A stretch of 64,000 bases of DNA, taken from NCBI GenBank assembly GCA_027003075.1, contig JALWYV010000055.1, positions 1 through 64,000 of the forward strand, in the 5' to 3' direction. Each line of letters begins with the position of its first letter. Within the stretch, counting starts at the first letter, position 1. Made by a program: the position numbers and the translations under genes. Under the pieces are notes generated by a model. It was not told where the DNA came from, did no database searches, and worked only from the letters and a program-made list of their open reading frames with translations. This DNA is from Caldifarciminota bacterium (GTDB lineage Bacteria; Hydrothermota; Hydrothermia; LBFQ01). This document shows, in pieces, positions 16,837-25,204 of this stretch.

Positions 16837-18563
16837 TCCTGACACTTCTAAGCCTGTCCTCCCCCCTTGACCTGTACTTCAGGATCAGGATGTTGCATAC
16901 TATGGATTCCACGAGAGCGAGGAGGATGTACAGGGATAGCGCCCGCTTCCTGCCCGATAGCCTCAAGGTTATACTATCTCAGGATATAGGACTTAACCAC
17001 GACAGCCTCACTACGGCTCTGGTCAGATCCGGAAGTACAGACCCCTACGTCTGGAAAAAGTTTCTGTTTCTGACCTTCGTCAAACACGTTGGCAATGAAA
17101 GGGGGTTTGAAAGGGAGGTGAATCGGTACCTTAGCAGGATAGACACGTCGGCCGAGATCGTGGGATTCCTCGGTGAGATATACGAAAACTACGGGGATCT
17201 GGAAAAGGCCCTCAGGATGTACCGTCTGTCTCTGTCTTTGAGGCAGAATTCAAGGATACTGAGGAATACAGCCATACTCTTTGCCCGGTTCGGTATGTGC
17301 GACTCCGCCCTTGCGTACTTCGGACGTATAGACAAGAGGGAAATTGAGAGTACAGATAAGTACGAGAGACGGAGGTTTTACGTGGCTCTCGGCATGTGCT
17401 ACGATCGGATGGGGAAAGAGGAGGAGGCTCTGAAGTACTATCAGGAAGCCTACCTTCTCCAGAAAGACACCATTATAGGCTTCAGGATAGCAGATATACT
17501 GGCAAGAAAGAGGGGAGAGGAGGCCCTTTCCTTTCTGGCCGCCCTATACGAAGACGTAGGTTTTAAGAGACCCAACCTCCACTGGGGGTACGCTCTGATA
17601 ATGTCCTCCGACACCCTCAGGGTAAACGAGGGAATACGGGAGATCTCCCATTACCTCGCACTGCATGGAGACGACGCCCGCGCCCGGAACCTCCTGATGC
17701 ACGCCTTTCTTCGCAGGGGGGACACGGCCATCGCCCTGAAGCACGCCGGAAGGGCCTACGAACTGGATAAGGAGGACGACGACTACCGCCTGACGTACGC
17801 CTACCTTCTCTCCTACACCACGGATAACCCCCGTAAGTTCGGGTACCTGCTACGGGAGAGGGATAAGGGGAACCCTCTGGGGATGTGGACGTTCGCGAGG
17901 TTCTACCGGATGCAGGGTGATCACGGTAGGGCGTTGTTCTATTACAAAAGGCTCGTTAATATGGATCCCACGAACGTCAAGCTGAACACGGAAGTTTACT
18001 GGTACGCCCGCAAACACGGGAAGTTAAATCTGGCCCTGCGTATAATGAAGAACCTGAAGGACAGGTACCCCGATAGCCTCAACTTCTGGTTTGAGCTCGC
18101 CGACGTCTACGTTCTCATGGGTATGCCAGACAGCGCCCACGCCATGTACTCCTACCTCGTCAAACACCACGGTTTCAAGTTTAAGGACTGTGAGATGGCG
18201 GCCGTCCTGAACAACTGGGCGTATACCCTTTCCCTCGCCCAGTACCGCCTTGATACGGCGAAGGTGCTGGTGGATCGTGCCTACGATCTGTGTAAACTAG
18301 ATCACATACTGGATACGAAAGGCTGGGTATATTTCCTTCTGGGTAAGCACCGCAAGGCCGAAGACCTGATAGAGAGAGCCATAGAGGTGATTCCGGAGGA
18401 CGACATAAACCTGCCGGAGGTTTACCTGCACCTTATAATAATCCGTTGCCACAGCGGGGAAGAGGTGGATTCCCGGATACTCCGGGAGATAGACGAACTG
18501 GTTGACCCCGCGAAACTCAGGTTTTACAGGCGCTTTCTACGGGAGTGCCACCGGCGGGACTGA
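16833..18563 (+). CDS. Tetratricopeptide repeat protein, exported
   Basis: A 576-residue protein starting MILTLLSLSSPL (short export-type segment) and otherwise almost wholly helical. TPR-like units are visible at EIYENYGDLEKALRMYRLSL (about residues 110-130), CYDRMGKEEEALKYYQEAYL (about 190-210), FARFYRMQGDHGRALFYYKR (about 353-372) and YFLLGKHRKAEDLIERAIEV (about 497-516). Four-base overlap with the preceding C25 protease gene indicates coupled expression, so a periplasmic or outer-membrane scaffold acting with the protease is a reasonable inference. No lipobox is present. Confidence 0.75.
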   Translation: MILTLLSLSSPLDLYFRIRMLHTMDSTRARRMYRDSARFLPDSLKVILSQDIGLNHDSLTTALVRSGSTDPYVWKKFLFLTFVKHVGNERGFEREVNRYLSRIDTSAEIVGFLGEIYENYGDLEKALRMYRLSLSLRQNSRILRNTAILFARFGMCDSALAYFGRIDKREIESTDKYERRRFYVALGMCYDRMGKEEEALKYYQEAYLLQKDTIIGFRIADILARKRGEEALSFLAALYEDVGFKRPNLHWGYALIMSSDTLRVNEGIREISHYLALHGDDARARNLLMHAFLRRGDTAIALKHAGRAYELDKEDDDYRLTYAYLLSYTTDNPRKFGYLLRERDKGNPLGMWTFARFYRMQGDHGRALFYYKRLVNMDPTNVKLNTEVYWYARKHGKLNLALRIMKNLKDRYPDSLNFWFELADVYVLMGMPDSAHAMYSYLVKHHGFKFKDCEMAAVLNNWAYTLSLAQYRLDTAKVLVDRAYDLCKLDHILDTKGWVYFLLGKHRKAEDLIERAIEVIPEDDINLPEVYLHLIIIRCHSGEEVDSRILREIDELVDPAKLRFYRRFLRECHRRD

Positions 18564-18581
18564 ACCTGCCCCTTACCGCCG

Positions 18582-18587
18582 TATAAT
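18582..18587 (+). promoter_or_regulatory. -10 element of the pheT-zap-rny operon
   Basis: TATAAT ends 9 bases before the TTG at 18597, fixing an unusual TTG start for pheT and implying a leaderless message. Confidence 0.65.
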
Positions 18588-18596
18588 TTTTTCGCT

Positions 18597-20816
18597 TTGA
18601 AGGTTATAATTGGGGATGTCCTTAACTTTTTGGGCGAGAGCCTGACAGAAAGCGAAATTATTGATGCACTTGAGAGGGCCGGGGTGGAGGTTGAAGGGAA
18701 GGAGAGAGTGGGGGAGAGATTCGGTGAGGTGCTACCCGCCCGTGTTCTGGACGTGGAGGATGCGGGGCGGATCTGGTGGGTAAAGGCCGACGTAAGGGGG
18801 AGCGTTAAAGTCGTAGCCACGACGGATACCGTCCGGAAGGGGGAGATCCTCCTGTGGGCCAACCTTCCACCTAAGGAAATAGACGGCCGGAAGTCCGAGG
18901 GTATGTTCCTCTCTGCCGAAGAGCTGGGGTTGGAGCCGAAGAGTGAACACCTGGCGCGGGTGGAGGATCCGGAAAACTACCGTAGAGAGTTCCTTTTCGG
19001 TGAGACCGTCCTTCATCTGTACGTTACGCCCAACCGTCCCGACCTCCTAAGCGTCAGGGGCCTCGCCATAGAGGTATCTGCCATCACCGGGGTGCCTTTC
19101 GTGGATCTTGAGATAGAGGACGCTCCGACCCTGGAGGATACGTTTCCCGTGACCGTTGAGGATGACCGCTGCGACCTCTACACCCTGCGCGTGATAGATC
19201 TGGGTAAGGGTACCACACCGAAACGGATAAGGTACAGCCTGTACTTAGTGGGGTTCAACGCCATAAACCCGGCCGTGGATGCTACGAACTGGGTAGCCTA
19301 CGTACTGGGTCAGCCCCTCCACGCCTTTGACGCCCGGAGAGTGAAGGGTAAGGTGGTGGTGAGGCCCTCGCGGGAGGGGGAGAGGTTCGTTTCCCTTGAG
19401 GGAAAGGAGTACGTACTCCCCGAAGGGATAATGCTCATAGCAGACGAGGAGAAGCCCCTGGCCATAGCCGGCGTGATAGGTGGGGAGGAGAGCGGAACGT
19501 ACGAGGATACGGAAAGGGTATACCTTGAGAGCGCCCACTTCCGGCCGGAGGCGGTCAGGCGGGCCTCCGTCAATCTGAACATCCGTACGGAATCCTCCCG
19601 TCGCTTTGAGAGGAACGTAAGCCCCCGTCTCGTTCTGCCCGGTTCGCTCTATGCGGCTAACCTGTTGAAGGAGTGGGTGGGAGCAGAGTACGGGAGACCC
19701 GTGGTTGTCGGCGAAGTGGAGGGGCCGAGGAAGGTGTTCGTTTCCTTTAAGAAGATAAGGAAGTACCTCGGCTTCATCCCTGAGGACCTGGATGACCTCC
19801 TGAAAAGGCTCCGCTTCGGAATTGAGAGTAGAAACGGGGAGGGTATAACCGTCGTTGAGCCGGAGCATCGGACGGACATAGCCCTTCAGGAGGACGTCAT
19901 AGAGGAGGTGGCCCGCCTCGTGGGGTACGACAACCTTCCCGACTATCTTCCTCCCGAAACCCCCCTTCCTCCGAGACCGAGGGACAGGTACGCGGACGAG
20001 ATAAGGGCGCACCTCGCTTCCGCAGGAGCGTACGAGATAGTCAGTCTCGGCCTATTCTCCCGTAGGGAGGTGGAGGGTATGGAGGGACTGAAGGTTATCA
20101 GCGAGTTCAACGAGTCTTTCTCCACGCTCTCCCGTTCCCCTATCCCCCACGTACTTAAGGCGCTTTCATATAACCACAGGGTGGGCAATCAGGGTGTTCC
20201 GCTTTTCTCCATAGTCAACCTTTACGATGAGGAAGGCAGAGAGGAGAGGTACGTGGCCCTCGGTATAACGTCCCCGGGAGACTTCTACGAAGCGAAGTAC
20301 TTCGTGGATTCCCTCGTGGAGAGGTTCGGCTGGAACGTCCGCTACGACGTACCCTCTGGTGATCCTGCTCTCCATCCCGATCTTAGCGCCGATATCTACG
20401 CTGGAGGTGAGAGGGTGGGAGCGATCGGGGCTGTCAAACACCGTATAGGTAAAAGGTTCGGCCTGAAGGCTCGTGCCTTTGTATGGTACGTGAAGATACT
20501 ACCTAAGGGAAAGGTGGAGTACAGGAGATTCTCTACCCTGCCCTCATCCGTTAAAGACATATCCTTCCTCGCACCCAGAGACGTACTCTTTCAGGAGGTG
20601 GACACCTACGTCAGAGATATCGTGAAAGGTTTACCGATTGAGAGCGTGGAACTGGTGGACATCTACGAGGGGGATCCGATACCGCCCGAATACCGGAGCT
20701 ACACGTACAGGTTTGTCGTACGTCCCGAAGACGCACCCCTGACCGACGAAGCGTTAAAGGAGATACTTAACCGCATAATGGAGCGCATAGGGGATAAATA
20801 CAGCCTAAGGAGGTAG
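18597..20816 (+). CDS. pheT: Phenylalanyl-tRNA synthetase beta subunit
   Basis: A 739-residue subunit (somewhat shorter than the usual about 790) starting at TTG, chosen from the -10 at 18582-18587. The N-terminus MKVIIGDVLNFLG is followed by an EMAP-II-like tRNA-binding domain (about residues 40-140), the B3/4 domain beginning TPNRPDLLSVRGLAIEVSA, the B5 domain, the catalytic-like core (EVARLVGYDNLP) and a C-terminal FDX-ACB anticodon-binding domain (SSVKDISFLAP, then VELVDIYEG and YTYRFVVRP). It charges tRNA-Phe with the alpha subunit, but pheS is not in this window. It leads the coiled coil-ZapA-ZapA-rny operon. Confidence 0.92.
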   Translation: MKVIIGDVLNFLGESLTESEIIDALERAGVEVEGKERVGERFGEVLPARVLDVEDAGRIWWVKADVRGSVKVVATTDTVRKGEILLWANLPPKEIDGRKSEGMFLSAEELGLEPKSEHLARVEDPENYRREFLFGETVLHLYVTPNRPDLLSVRGLAIEVSAITGVPFVDLEIEDAPTLEDTFPVTVEDDRCDLYTLRVIDLGKGTTPKRIRYSLYLVGFNAINPAVDATNWVAYVLGQPLHAFDARRVKGKVVVRPSREGERFVSLEGKEYVLPEGIMLIADEEKPLAIAGVIGGEESGTYEDTERVYLESAHFRPEAVRRASVNLNIRTESSRRFERNVSPRLVLPGSLYAANLLKEWVGAEYGRPVVVGEVEGPRKVFVSFKKIRKYLGFIPEDLDDLLKRLRFGIESRNGEGITVVEPEHRTDIALQEDVIEEVARLVGYDNLPDYLPPETPLPPRPRDRYADEIRAHLASAGAYEIVSLGLFSRREVEGMEGLKVISEFNESFSTLSRSPIPHVLKALSYNHRVGNQGVPLFSIVNLYDEEGREERYVALGITSPGDFYEAKYFVDSLVERFGWNVRYDVPSGDPALHPDLSADIYAGGERVGAIGAVKHRIGKRFGLKARAFVWYVKILPKGKVEYRRFSTLPSSVKDISFLAPRDVLFQEVDTYVRDIVKGLPIESVELVDIYEGDPIPPEYRSYTYRFVVRPEDAPLTDEALKEILNRIMERIGDKYSLRR

Positions 20817-20820
20817 ATTT

Positions 20821-21036
20821 ATGATGGAAACACGTAAGGAGAGTTTATCAGAAAGGATATCAAAGCTTACAAGGAAGTACAGGGAACTGCAGGAGAGTTA
20901 TCGGACAGCGATGGACGAAATAGATCGTCTGAAGAGAGAGAACGAAAGCCTGAGGGAGAAACTAAATGCCGCACTCAGGGAGCTTGAGGAGGCGTCAAGA
21001 GCGCTGGATGCGATACTGGGCGAATTTGACGAATGA
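20821..21036 (+). CDS. ZapB-like coiled-coil protein
   Basis: This 71-residue, highly charged protein is a single predicted coiled coil throughout (KYRELQESYRTAMDEIDRLK with regular heptads). The start follows a strong Shine-Dalgarno, AGGAGG, that overlaps the pheT stop. Its 3' end overlaps the ZapA-like gene by four bases. In size and helical character it resembles the division-associated ZapB/DUF904 proteins. Next to ZapA-like genes a role in Z-ring organisation is plausible, but coiled coils are poor evidence of homology. Confidence 0.55.
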   Translation: MMETRKESLSERISKLTRKYRELQESYRTAMDEIDRLKRENESLREKLNAALRELEEASRALDAILGEFDE

Positions 21037-21278
21037 TGGAAGAACATACGGTAGTATTCAAAGTTAAAAACGTTGAGTACAGGTGTGAACTCCCCCCGAA
21101 TAGGGATGTGGATGTAGAAAAGGTCGGGAGGATGATAAGTGAGCTGTTCAGAAATCTAAACGATGGGCCGCCGAAGATGGTTATGGAATACCTTGAAGAT
21201 GCCATCGTGAAGCTCGGGGTGGAGTTTATGCTAACGTACAAGGCTTTAGAGAGCGTTAAAGATGAAAGGGACAATTAG
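21033..21278 (+). CDS. ZapA-like protein, first copy
   Basis: An 81-residue product with an N-terminal beta pair (HTVVFKVKNVEYRCELPP) followed by a long helix, the ZapA layout. Its position between pheT and rny is where zapA sits in many bacteria. Sequence identity to ZapA is low by eye, so the call rests on architecture and synteny. It overlaps both neighbours (four bases upstream, 17 downstream), giving a tightly coupled set. Confidence 0.5.
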   Translation: MMEEHTVVFKVKNVEYRCELPPNRDVDVEKVGRMISELFRNLNDGPPKMVMEYLEDAIVKLGVEFMLTYKALESVKDERDN

Positions 21279-21576
21279 CGTAAACGTGAACCTGCGTATA
21301 GGGAAGTACACCGTTAGGCATAAGGTACGCATTCCCACCGACGTAATATACAGGTTCGCCGAAGTTTGTGGAGAATGCAACCCCGATGATTTCAACGATG
21401 TAAAAAAGCATTTCGCCCGCACCCTTGAGGACACCATAAATGCCTTCATAGCCAGAGCCTATAAGGCAAACGATACACCCGATCGCATACTGGCCAGGGC
21501 GGTCGTCTATCTGGCCACCGAACTGGTCCTCGTGGAGGAGGCTTTGAACAACGCAGAAGGAGGTAAGATCCTATGA
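21262..21576 (+). CDS. ZapA-like protein, second copy
   Basis: A 104-residue product with the same plan as its neighbour: a beta pair with a central turn (VNLRIGKYTVRHKVRIP), then two helices ending ILARAVVYLATELVLVEEAL, close to the ZapA helix that forms the tetramer. It overlaps the rny ATG by four bases. Two consecutive ZapA-like genes may encode a heteromeric FtsZ-associated factor; this is inference. The insert CGECNPDDFNDVKKHF between sheet and helix is not typical of ZapA. Confidence 0.5.
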   Translation: MKGTISVNVNLRIGKYTVRHKVRIPTDVIYRFAEVCGECNPDDFNDVKKHFARTLEDTINAFIARAYKANDTPDRILARAVVYLATELVLVEEALNNAEGGKIL

Positions 21577-23117
21577 TGACGACAGGAACGATCGTCGGAA
21601 TTCTTGGAATAATACTGGGCATAATAGCCCTCTTCGCAGGGATTTTTCTGGGACGAAAGAGGTACTCCGAACTCCTCTCCAAAGCACGGGAGGAGGGGGA
21701 GAGGATAAAGAGAGAAAAGATATCTGAGGCAGACAGAAAGACCCGCGAGATGGTAGAGGCCTCGCGTAAACGCATAGAGGAGGAGCAGAGGAAGCTCCAG
21801 AACGAGATTTCAAGGCGTAGATACGAGCTCAACCGTCAGAGAAAGCACATCGCCGAAGAGGAGGAGAGGCTTCGTCGCAAGGAGGAAAACCTACGACGTC
21901 TTGAGAGGGAGATACGGCAGAAGGAGAGCGAGTTACAGCAGAGGGAGGAGAGGGTCAAACACGCCGAGGACGAACTGATGGCGAAGTTAGAGGAGATCTC
22001 CCGCCTGACGGTTGAGGAGGCCAAACAGGAACTGATGCGCCGGGTTGAACAGCAGGCCAGACTTGAGGCGGCTCAGCTGGCGATGAAGATAAAGGACGAG
22101 GCCCGTCAGAGGGCAGAGGAGGAAGCCAGGGAGATAATCGCCACGGCCATACAGCGGTGTGCCGCCTCCCGAACGGCCGAGGTCACCACGACCATAGTTG
22201 AGTTGCCCTCCGAGGAGATAAAGGGGAGGATAATCGGTAGGGAAGGCAGGAACATAAGGGCCTTTGAGGCTATAACCGGCGTGGAGCTGATAGTGGACGA
22301 CACCCCGGAGATAGTGGTCATATCCTCCTTTGACGCCCTCCGACGGGAGAAAGCCCGCGTTATCCTTGAGAGGCTCATAGAGGACGGCAGAATACACCCC
22401 GCCCGTATAGAGGAGATAGCGAAGAAGGTGGAAGAGGAGTTTGAGGAGCACGTACGGAAGATAGGTGAAGAAACTCTGGTGGAATTGGAGATACCTTATA
22501 TGCACCCCGAACTGGTGAAACTGGTCGGTAAGATGAAGTTCCGCACCTCCTACGGTCAGAACCTCCTCGCCCACTCTGTAGAAACGGCCAAACTGGCCGG
22601 CATTATGGCCGCCGAGCTGGGTCTGAACGTTGAAGACGCCCGAAGGGCAGGGCTCCTGCACGACATCGGGAAGGTGGTGGAGGAAGAGGAGGGTCCCCAC
22701 GCCCTCGTCGGGGCCATGGTGGCCAAGAGGTACGGGGAGAAGGAGGCGGTGGTGAACGCCATAGCCTCGCACCACGGGGACGTTGAGCCTACCACCCTGA
22801 TAGCCCCCCTGGTGGCGGCGGCAGACGCCATATCCGGGGCGAGACCCGGCGCCCGGAGGGAGAGCATAGAGCAGTACATCAAGCGCCTGCACGACCTTGA
22901 GCAGATAGCCTACCGCTTCCCCGGTGTCCAGAAGGTTTACGCCCTGTACGCTGGCCGTGAGATAAGGGTGATAGTGGATGCCAATAAAGTCTCCGACCTT
23001 GAGGCGAGGGCGCTCTCCGAGGAGATAGCCCGGACGATAGAGAACGAGTTGCAGTACCCCGGTCAGATAAGGGTAATCGTCATCCGCGAGATAAGGGCGA
23101 TAAGCGTCGCGAGGTGA
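21573..23117 (+). CDS. rny: Ribonuclease Y
   Basis: A 514-residue membrane-anchored endoribonuclease that initiates mRNA decay. In order: an N-terminal transmembrane helix (GIIALFAGIFLGRKRY), a long charged coiled coil (about residues 30-190), a KH RNA-binding domain with GRIIGREGRNIRAFE (about 212-226), then an HD domain with HSVETAKLAG and the metal-binding LLHDIGKVVEEEEGPHA (about 358-374). Length and order match the family (about 510-520 residues). It overlaps its upstream neighbour by four bases, has GGAGG upstream, and its stop overlaps the GTG of the next gene. Confidence 0.95.
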   Translation: MMTTGTIVGILGIILGIIALFAGIFLGRKRYSELLSKAREEGERIKREKISEADRKTREMVEASRKRIEEEQRKLQNEISRRRYELNRQRKHIAEEEERLRRKEENLRRLEREIRQKESELQQREERVKHAEDELMAKLEEISRLTVEEAKQELMRRVEQQARLEAAQLAMKIKDEARQRAEEEAREIIATAIQRCAASRTAEVTTTIVELPSEEIKGRIIGREGRNIRAFEAITGVELIVDDTPEIVVISSFDALRREKARVILERLIEDGRIHPARIEEIAKKVEEEFEEHVRKIGEETLVELEIPYMHPELVKLVGKMKFRTSYGQNLLAHSVETAKLAGIMAAELGLNVEDARRAGLLHDIGKVVEEEEGPHALVGAMVAKRYGEKEAVVNAIASHHGDVEPTTLIAPLVAAADAISGARPGARRESIEQYIKRLHDLEQIAYRFPGVQKVYALYAGREIRVIVDANKVSDLEARALSEEIARTIENELQYPGQIRVIVIREIRAISVAR

Positions 23118-25129
23118 AGGGGGTCTTCTACAGCATAGCCAGACGGCGGGTGGTGGTGGAGGAGGTGCCACCGCCCGTCCCGGCACCCGGCAGGGTCCTT
23201 ATCAGGACCCTCTACTCCGCCATAAGTACGGGGACGGAGGGGCATACCGTATCCCTCGCGAAAAGCCCCCTGAAGATAATCCGGGAGAGGGGAAGGGACG
23301 TCCTCCGCCTGTTATCTCTGGCAAAGGACTTCGGACCCCGGTTCGTGTATTACAAGGCGAGGAGCCGGGCGGAGGGTTTGAGTCCCCTCGGCTACAGCCT
23401 CTCCGGTGTGGTGTTGGAGGACTCCGGCTCCTTCCGGAAGGGGGAGCTGGTCGTGGCCGTAGGAGGGCAGTGGGCCAACCACATGGAGGTGGTGAGCGTC
23501 CCCTATATGATGGTGGCGAAGGCGAGTCGGGAAGATCTGGCAAGGGAGTTATCTTTCGGAGCAATAGCCTCTATAGCCCTTCACGCTGTCAGGAGAGCCG
23601 GGATCCAGCCGGGGGAGAGGGCGCTCGTGATAGGGCTGGGGGTAGTGGGGCAGATAGTGGGGAGGCTCCTGAAGATCTGGGACGTTGAGGTGGATGGGAT
23701 GGACCTGGACCCTTTCCGGCTGAAGGTCGCCAGAGCGGGGGGGATAGGGACGGAGCCATCGGGGGAGTACGACGTCGTCTTCATCGCGGCGCCGGACAGG
23801 AGCGGGAAGGTGGTGAATACGGCCGGGAGGATGGTGCGGGACAGGGGGAAGGTCGTAGCCCTCGCCCCCGCCAACTACGGTTTTGACTGGAAAGACTTCT
23901 ACCACAAGGAGGTTAGCCTCCTCGTCAGCCGGTCCTACGGCCCCGGCAGGTACGACCCCCTCTACGAGGAGTACGGCCTGGACTACCCCATCGGGTACGT
24001 GAGGTGGACGGAGGGGAGGAACCTCGCGTACATCGTTAAACTGATAGAGGAGAGGAAGCTCGTCCTTGAGGACGTAATAACCCACGAGTTCCCGGTGGAT
24101 AATGCCCCGGAGGCCTACGACCTCATAACGGGGGCGAAGGAGCCTTTCGTCGGCGTTGTCCTGAAGTACCCCGGTGAGCCGGACCTCAAGCGGATATACG
24201 TAAAGAGGGTCCCGCCGAGGCGGAAGGGGGTCTTCAACGTGGCGTTTGTAGGGGCTGGCTCCTACGCCCAGGGTTTCATCCTACCCCACCTGAAGGGGAG
24301 GAAGGACGTCAGCCTCGTAGCAGTGGCGACGTCCCGCGGCCACACGGCGAGGTCGGTGGCGGAGCTGTGGGGGTTCCCCATATACACGACGGACTACAGG
24401 GAGGTGCTTAAGATGGACGAGGTGGATGTCGTTTTCGTGATGACGAGGCATTCAACCCACGCCCGGATCGTCGTTGAGGCCCTCAAGGCCGGCAAGGCCG
24501 TCCACTGCGAAAAGCCCCTCGCCATAACCCCGGAGGAGCTGGAGGATATTCGCCGGACACTTGAGGAGACGAAGGGCTTCCTGTCCGTAGGTTTCAACCG
24601 CCGCTTCTCCCCCCACACGGAGAGGCTCCTTAAGGCCCTCGGAAGGCCCTTCCAGATGATGTACCGCATAGACGCCGGCCCCCTGCCGAAAAACCACTGG
24701 ATACACTACGAAGGGGGGAGGCTCGTAGGGGAAGGGATACACTTCGTTGATTACGCTGTGGCCATCGGAGGGATGCCGACGGCCTGGGACGTGCAACCGT
24801 CGGGGGACGGTGGGGCCATAACCCTGACGTGGGAGGACGGTTCCGTCGCCTCAATACTCTACGGCACCTTCGGGGCGAAGGATGAGAAGGAGAGGGTTGA
24901 GGTTATGAGCGGGGGGAGAACCTTAAGGATCTTGGACTTCAGGCGTACGGATATAGGCGGCAAGGTGTTCAAAACGGCCGTCGTGGATAAGGGGCAGAGG
25001 GGTATGCTTGAGGCCCTTTTCCGGGGCCTGCGGGAGGGCAGGCCACCCATCCCCTACGGGGAGGTCTTTACGTCGCACGGCATACTGCTGGGAGACGCAT
25101 CTGACAGGTTGGGAAGATCGGTATCGTAA
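23114..25129 (+). CDS. Two-domain oxidoreductase: zinc-type alcohol dehydrogenase plus Gfo/Idh/MocA
   Basis: A 671-residue fusion. Residues about 1-350 are a medium-chain alcohol-dehydrogenase-like module, with a Rossmann motif in ALVIGLGVVGQIVGRLLK and a binding loop MDLDPFRLKVA. Residues about 370-671 are a Gfo/Idh/MocA oxidoreductase, with VAFVGAGSYAQGFILPHLK (NAD(P)-binding) and the signature HCEKPLAITPEEL (about 461-473). Such fusions occur in surface-polysaccharide gene sets, but here the neighbours are rny and an acyl-CoA ligase, so the substrate is open. The GTG start at 23114 overlaps the rny stop. Confidence 0.82.
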   Translation: MKGVFYSIARRRVVVEEVPPPVPAPGRVLIRTLYSAISTGTEGHTVSLAKSPLKIIRERGRDVLRLLSLAKDFGPRFVYYKARSRAEGLSPLGYSLSGVVLEDSGSFRKGELVVAVGGQWANHMEVVSVPYMMVAKASREDLARELSFGAIASIALHAVRRAGIQPGERALVIGLGVVGQIVGRLLKIWDVEVDGMDLDPFRLKVARAGGIGTEPSGEYDVVFIAAPDRSGKVVNTAGRMVRDRGKVVALAPANYGFDWKDFYHKEVSLLVSRSYGPGRYDPLYEEYGLDYPIGYVRWTEGRNLAYIVKLIEERKLVLEDVITHEFPVDNAPEAYDLITGAKEPFVGVVLKYPGEPDLKRIYVKRVPPRRKGVFNVAFVGAGSYAQGFILPHLKGRKDVSLVAVATSRGHTARSVAELWGFPIYTTDYREVLKMDEVDVVFVMTRHSTHARIVVEALKAGKAVHCEKPLAITPEELEDIRRTLEETKGFLSVGFNRRFSPHTERLLKALGRPFQMMYRIDAGPLPKNHWIHYEGGRLVGEGIHFVDYAVAIGGMPTAWDVQPSGDGGAITLTWEDGSVASILYGTFGAKDEKERVEVMSGGRTLRILDFRRTDIGGKVFKTAVVDKGQRGMLEALFRGLREGRPPIPYGEVFTSHGILLGDASDRLGRSVS

Positions 25130-25204
25130 AATACAAAATCTGCCGTTTCCAATTCCATTAAACCCACCCATAGATCGTCCCATTCACAGGTAGAATCCCC
25201 CTCT

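Noticed and set aside
21987..23186. 399-residue minus-strand ORF opposite rny
   Set aside because: Antisense of the well-supported RNase Y coding region; no start signal and no recognisable family.
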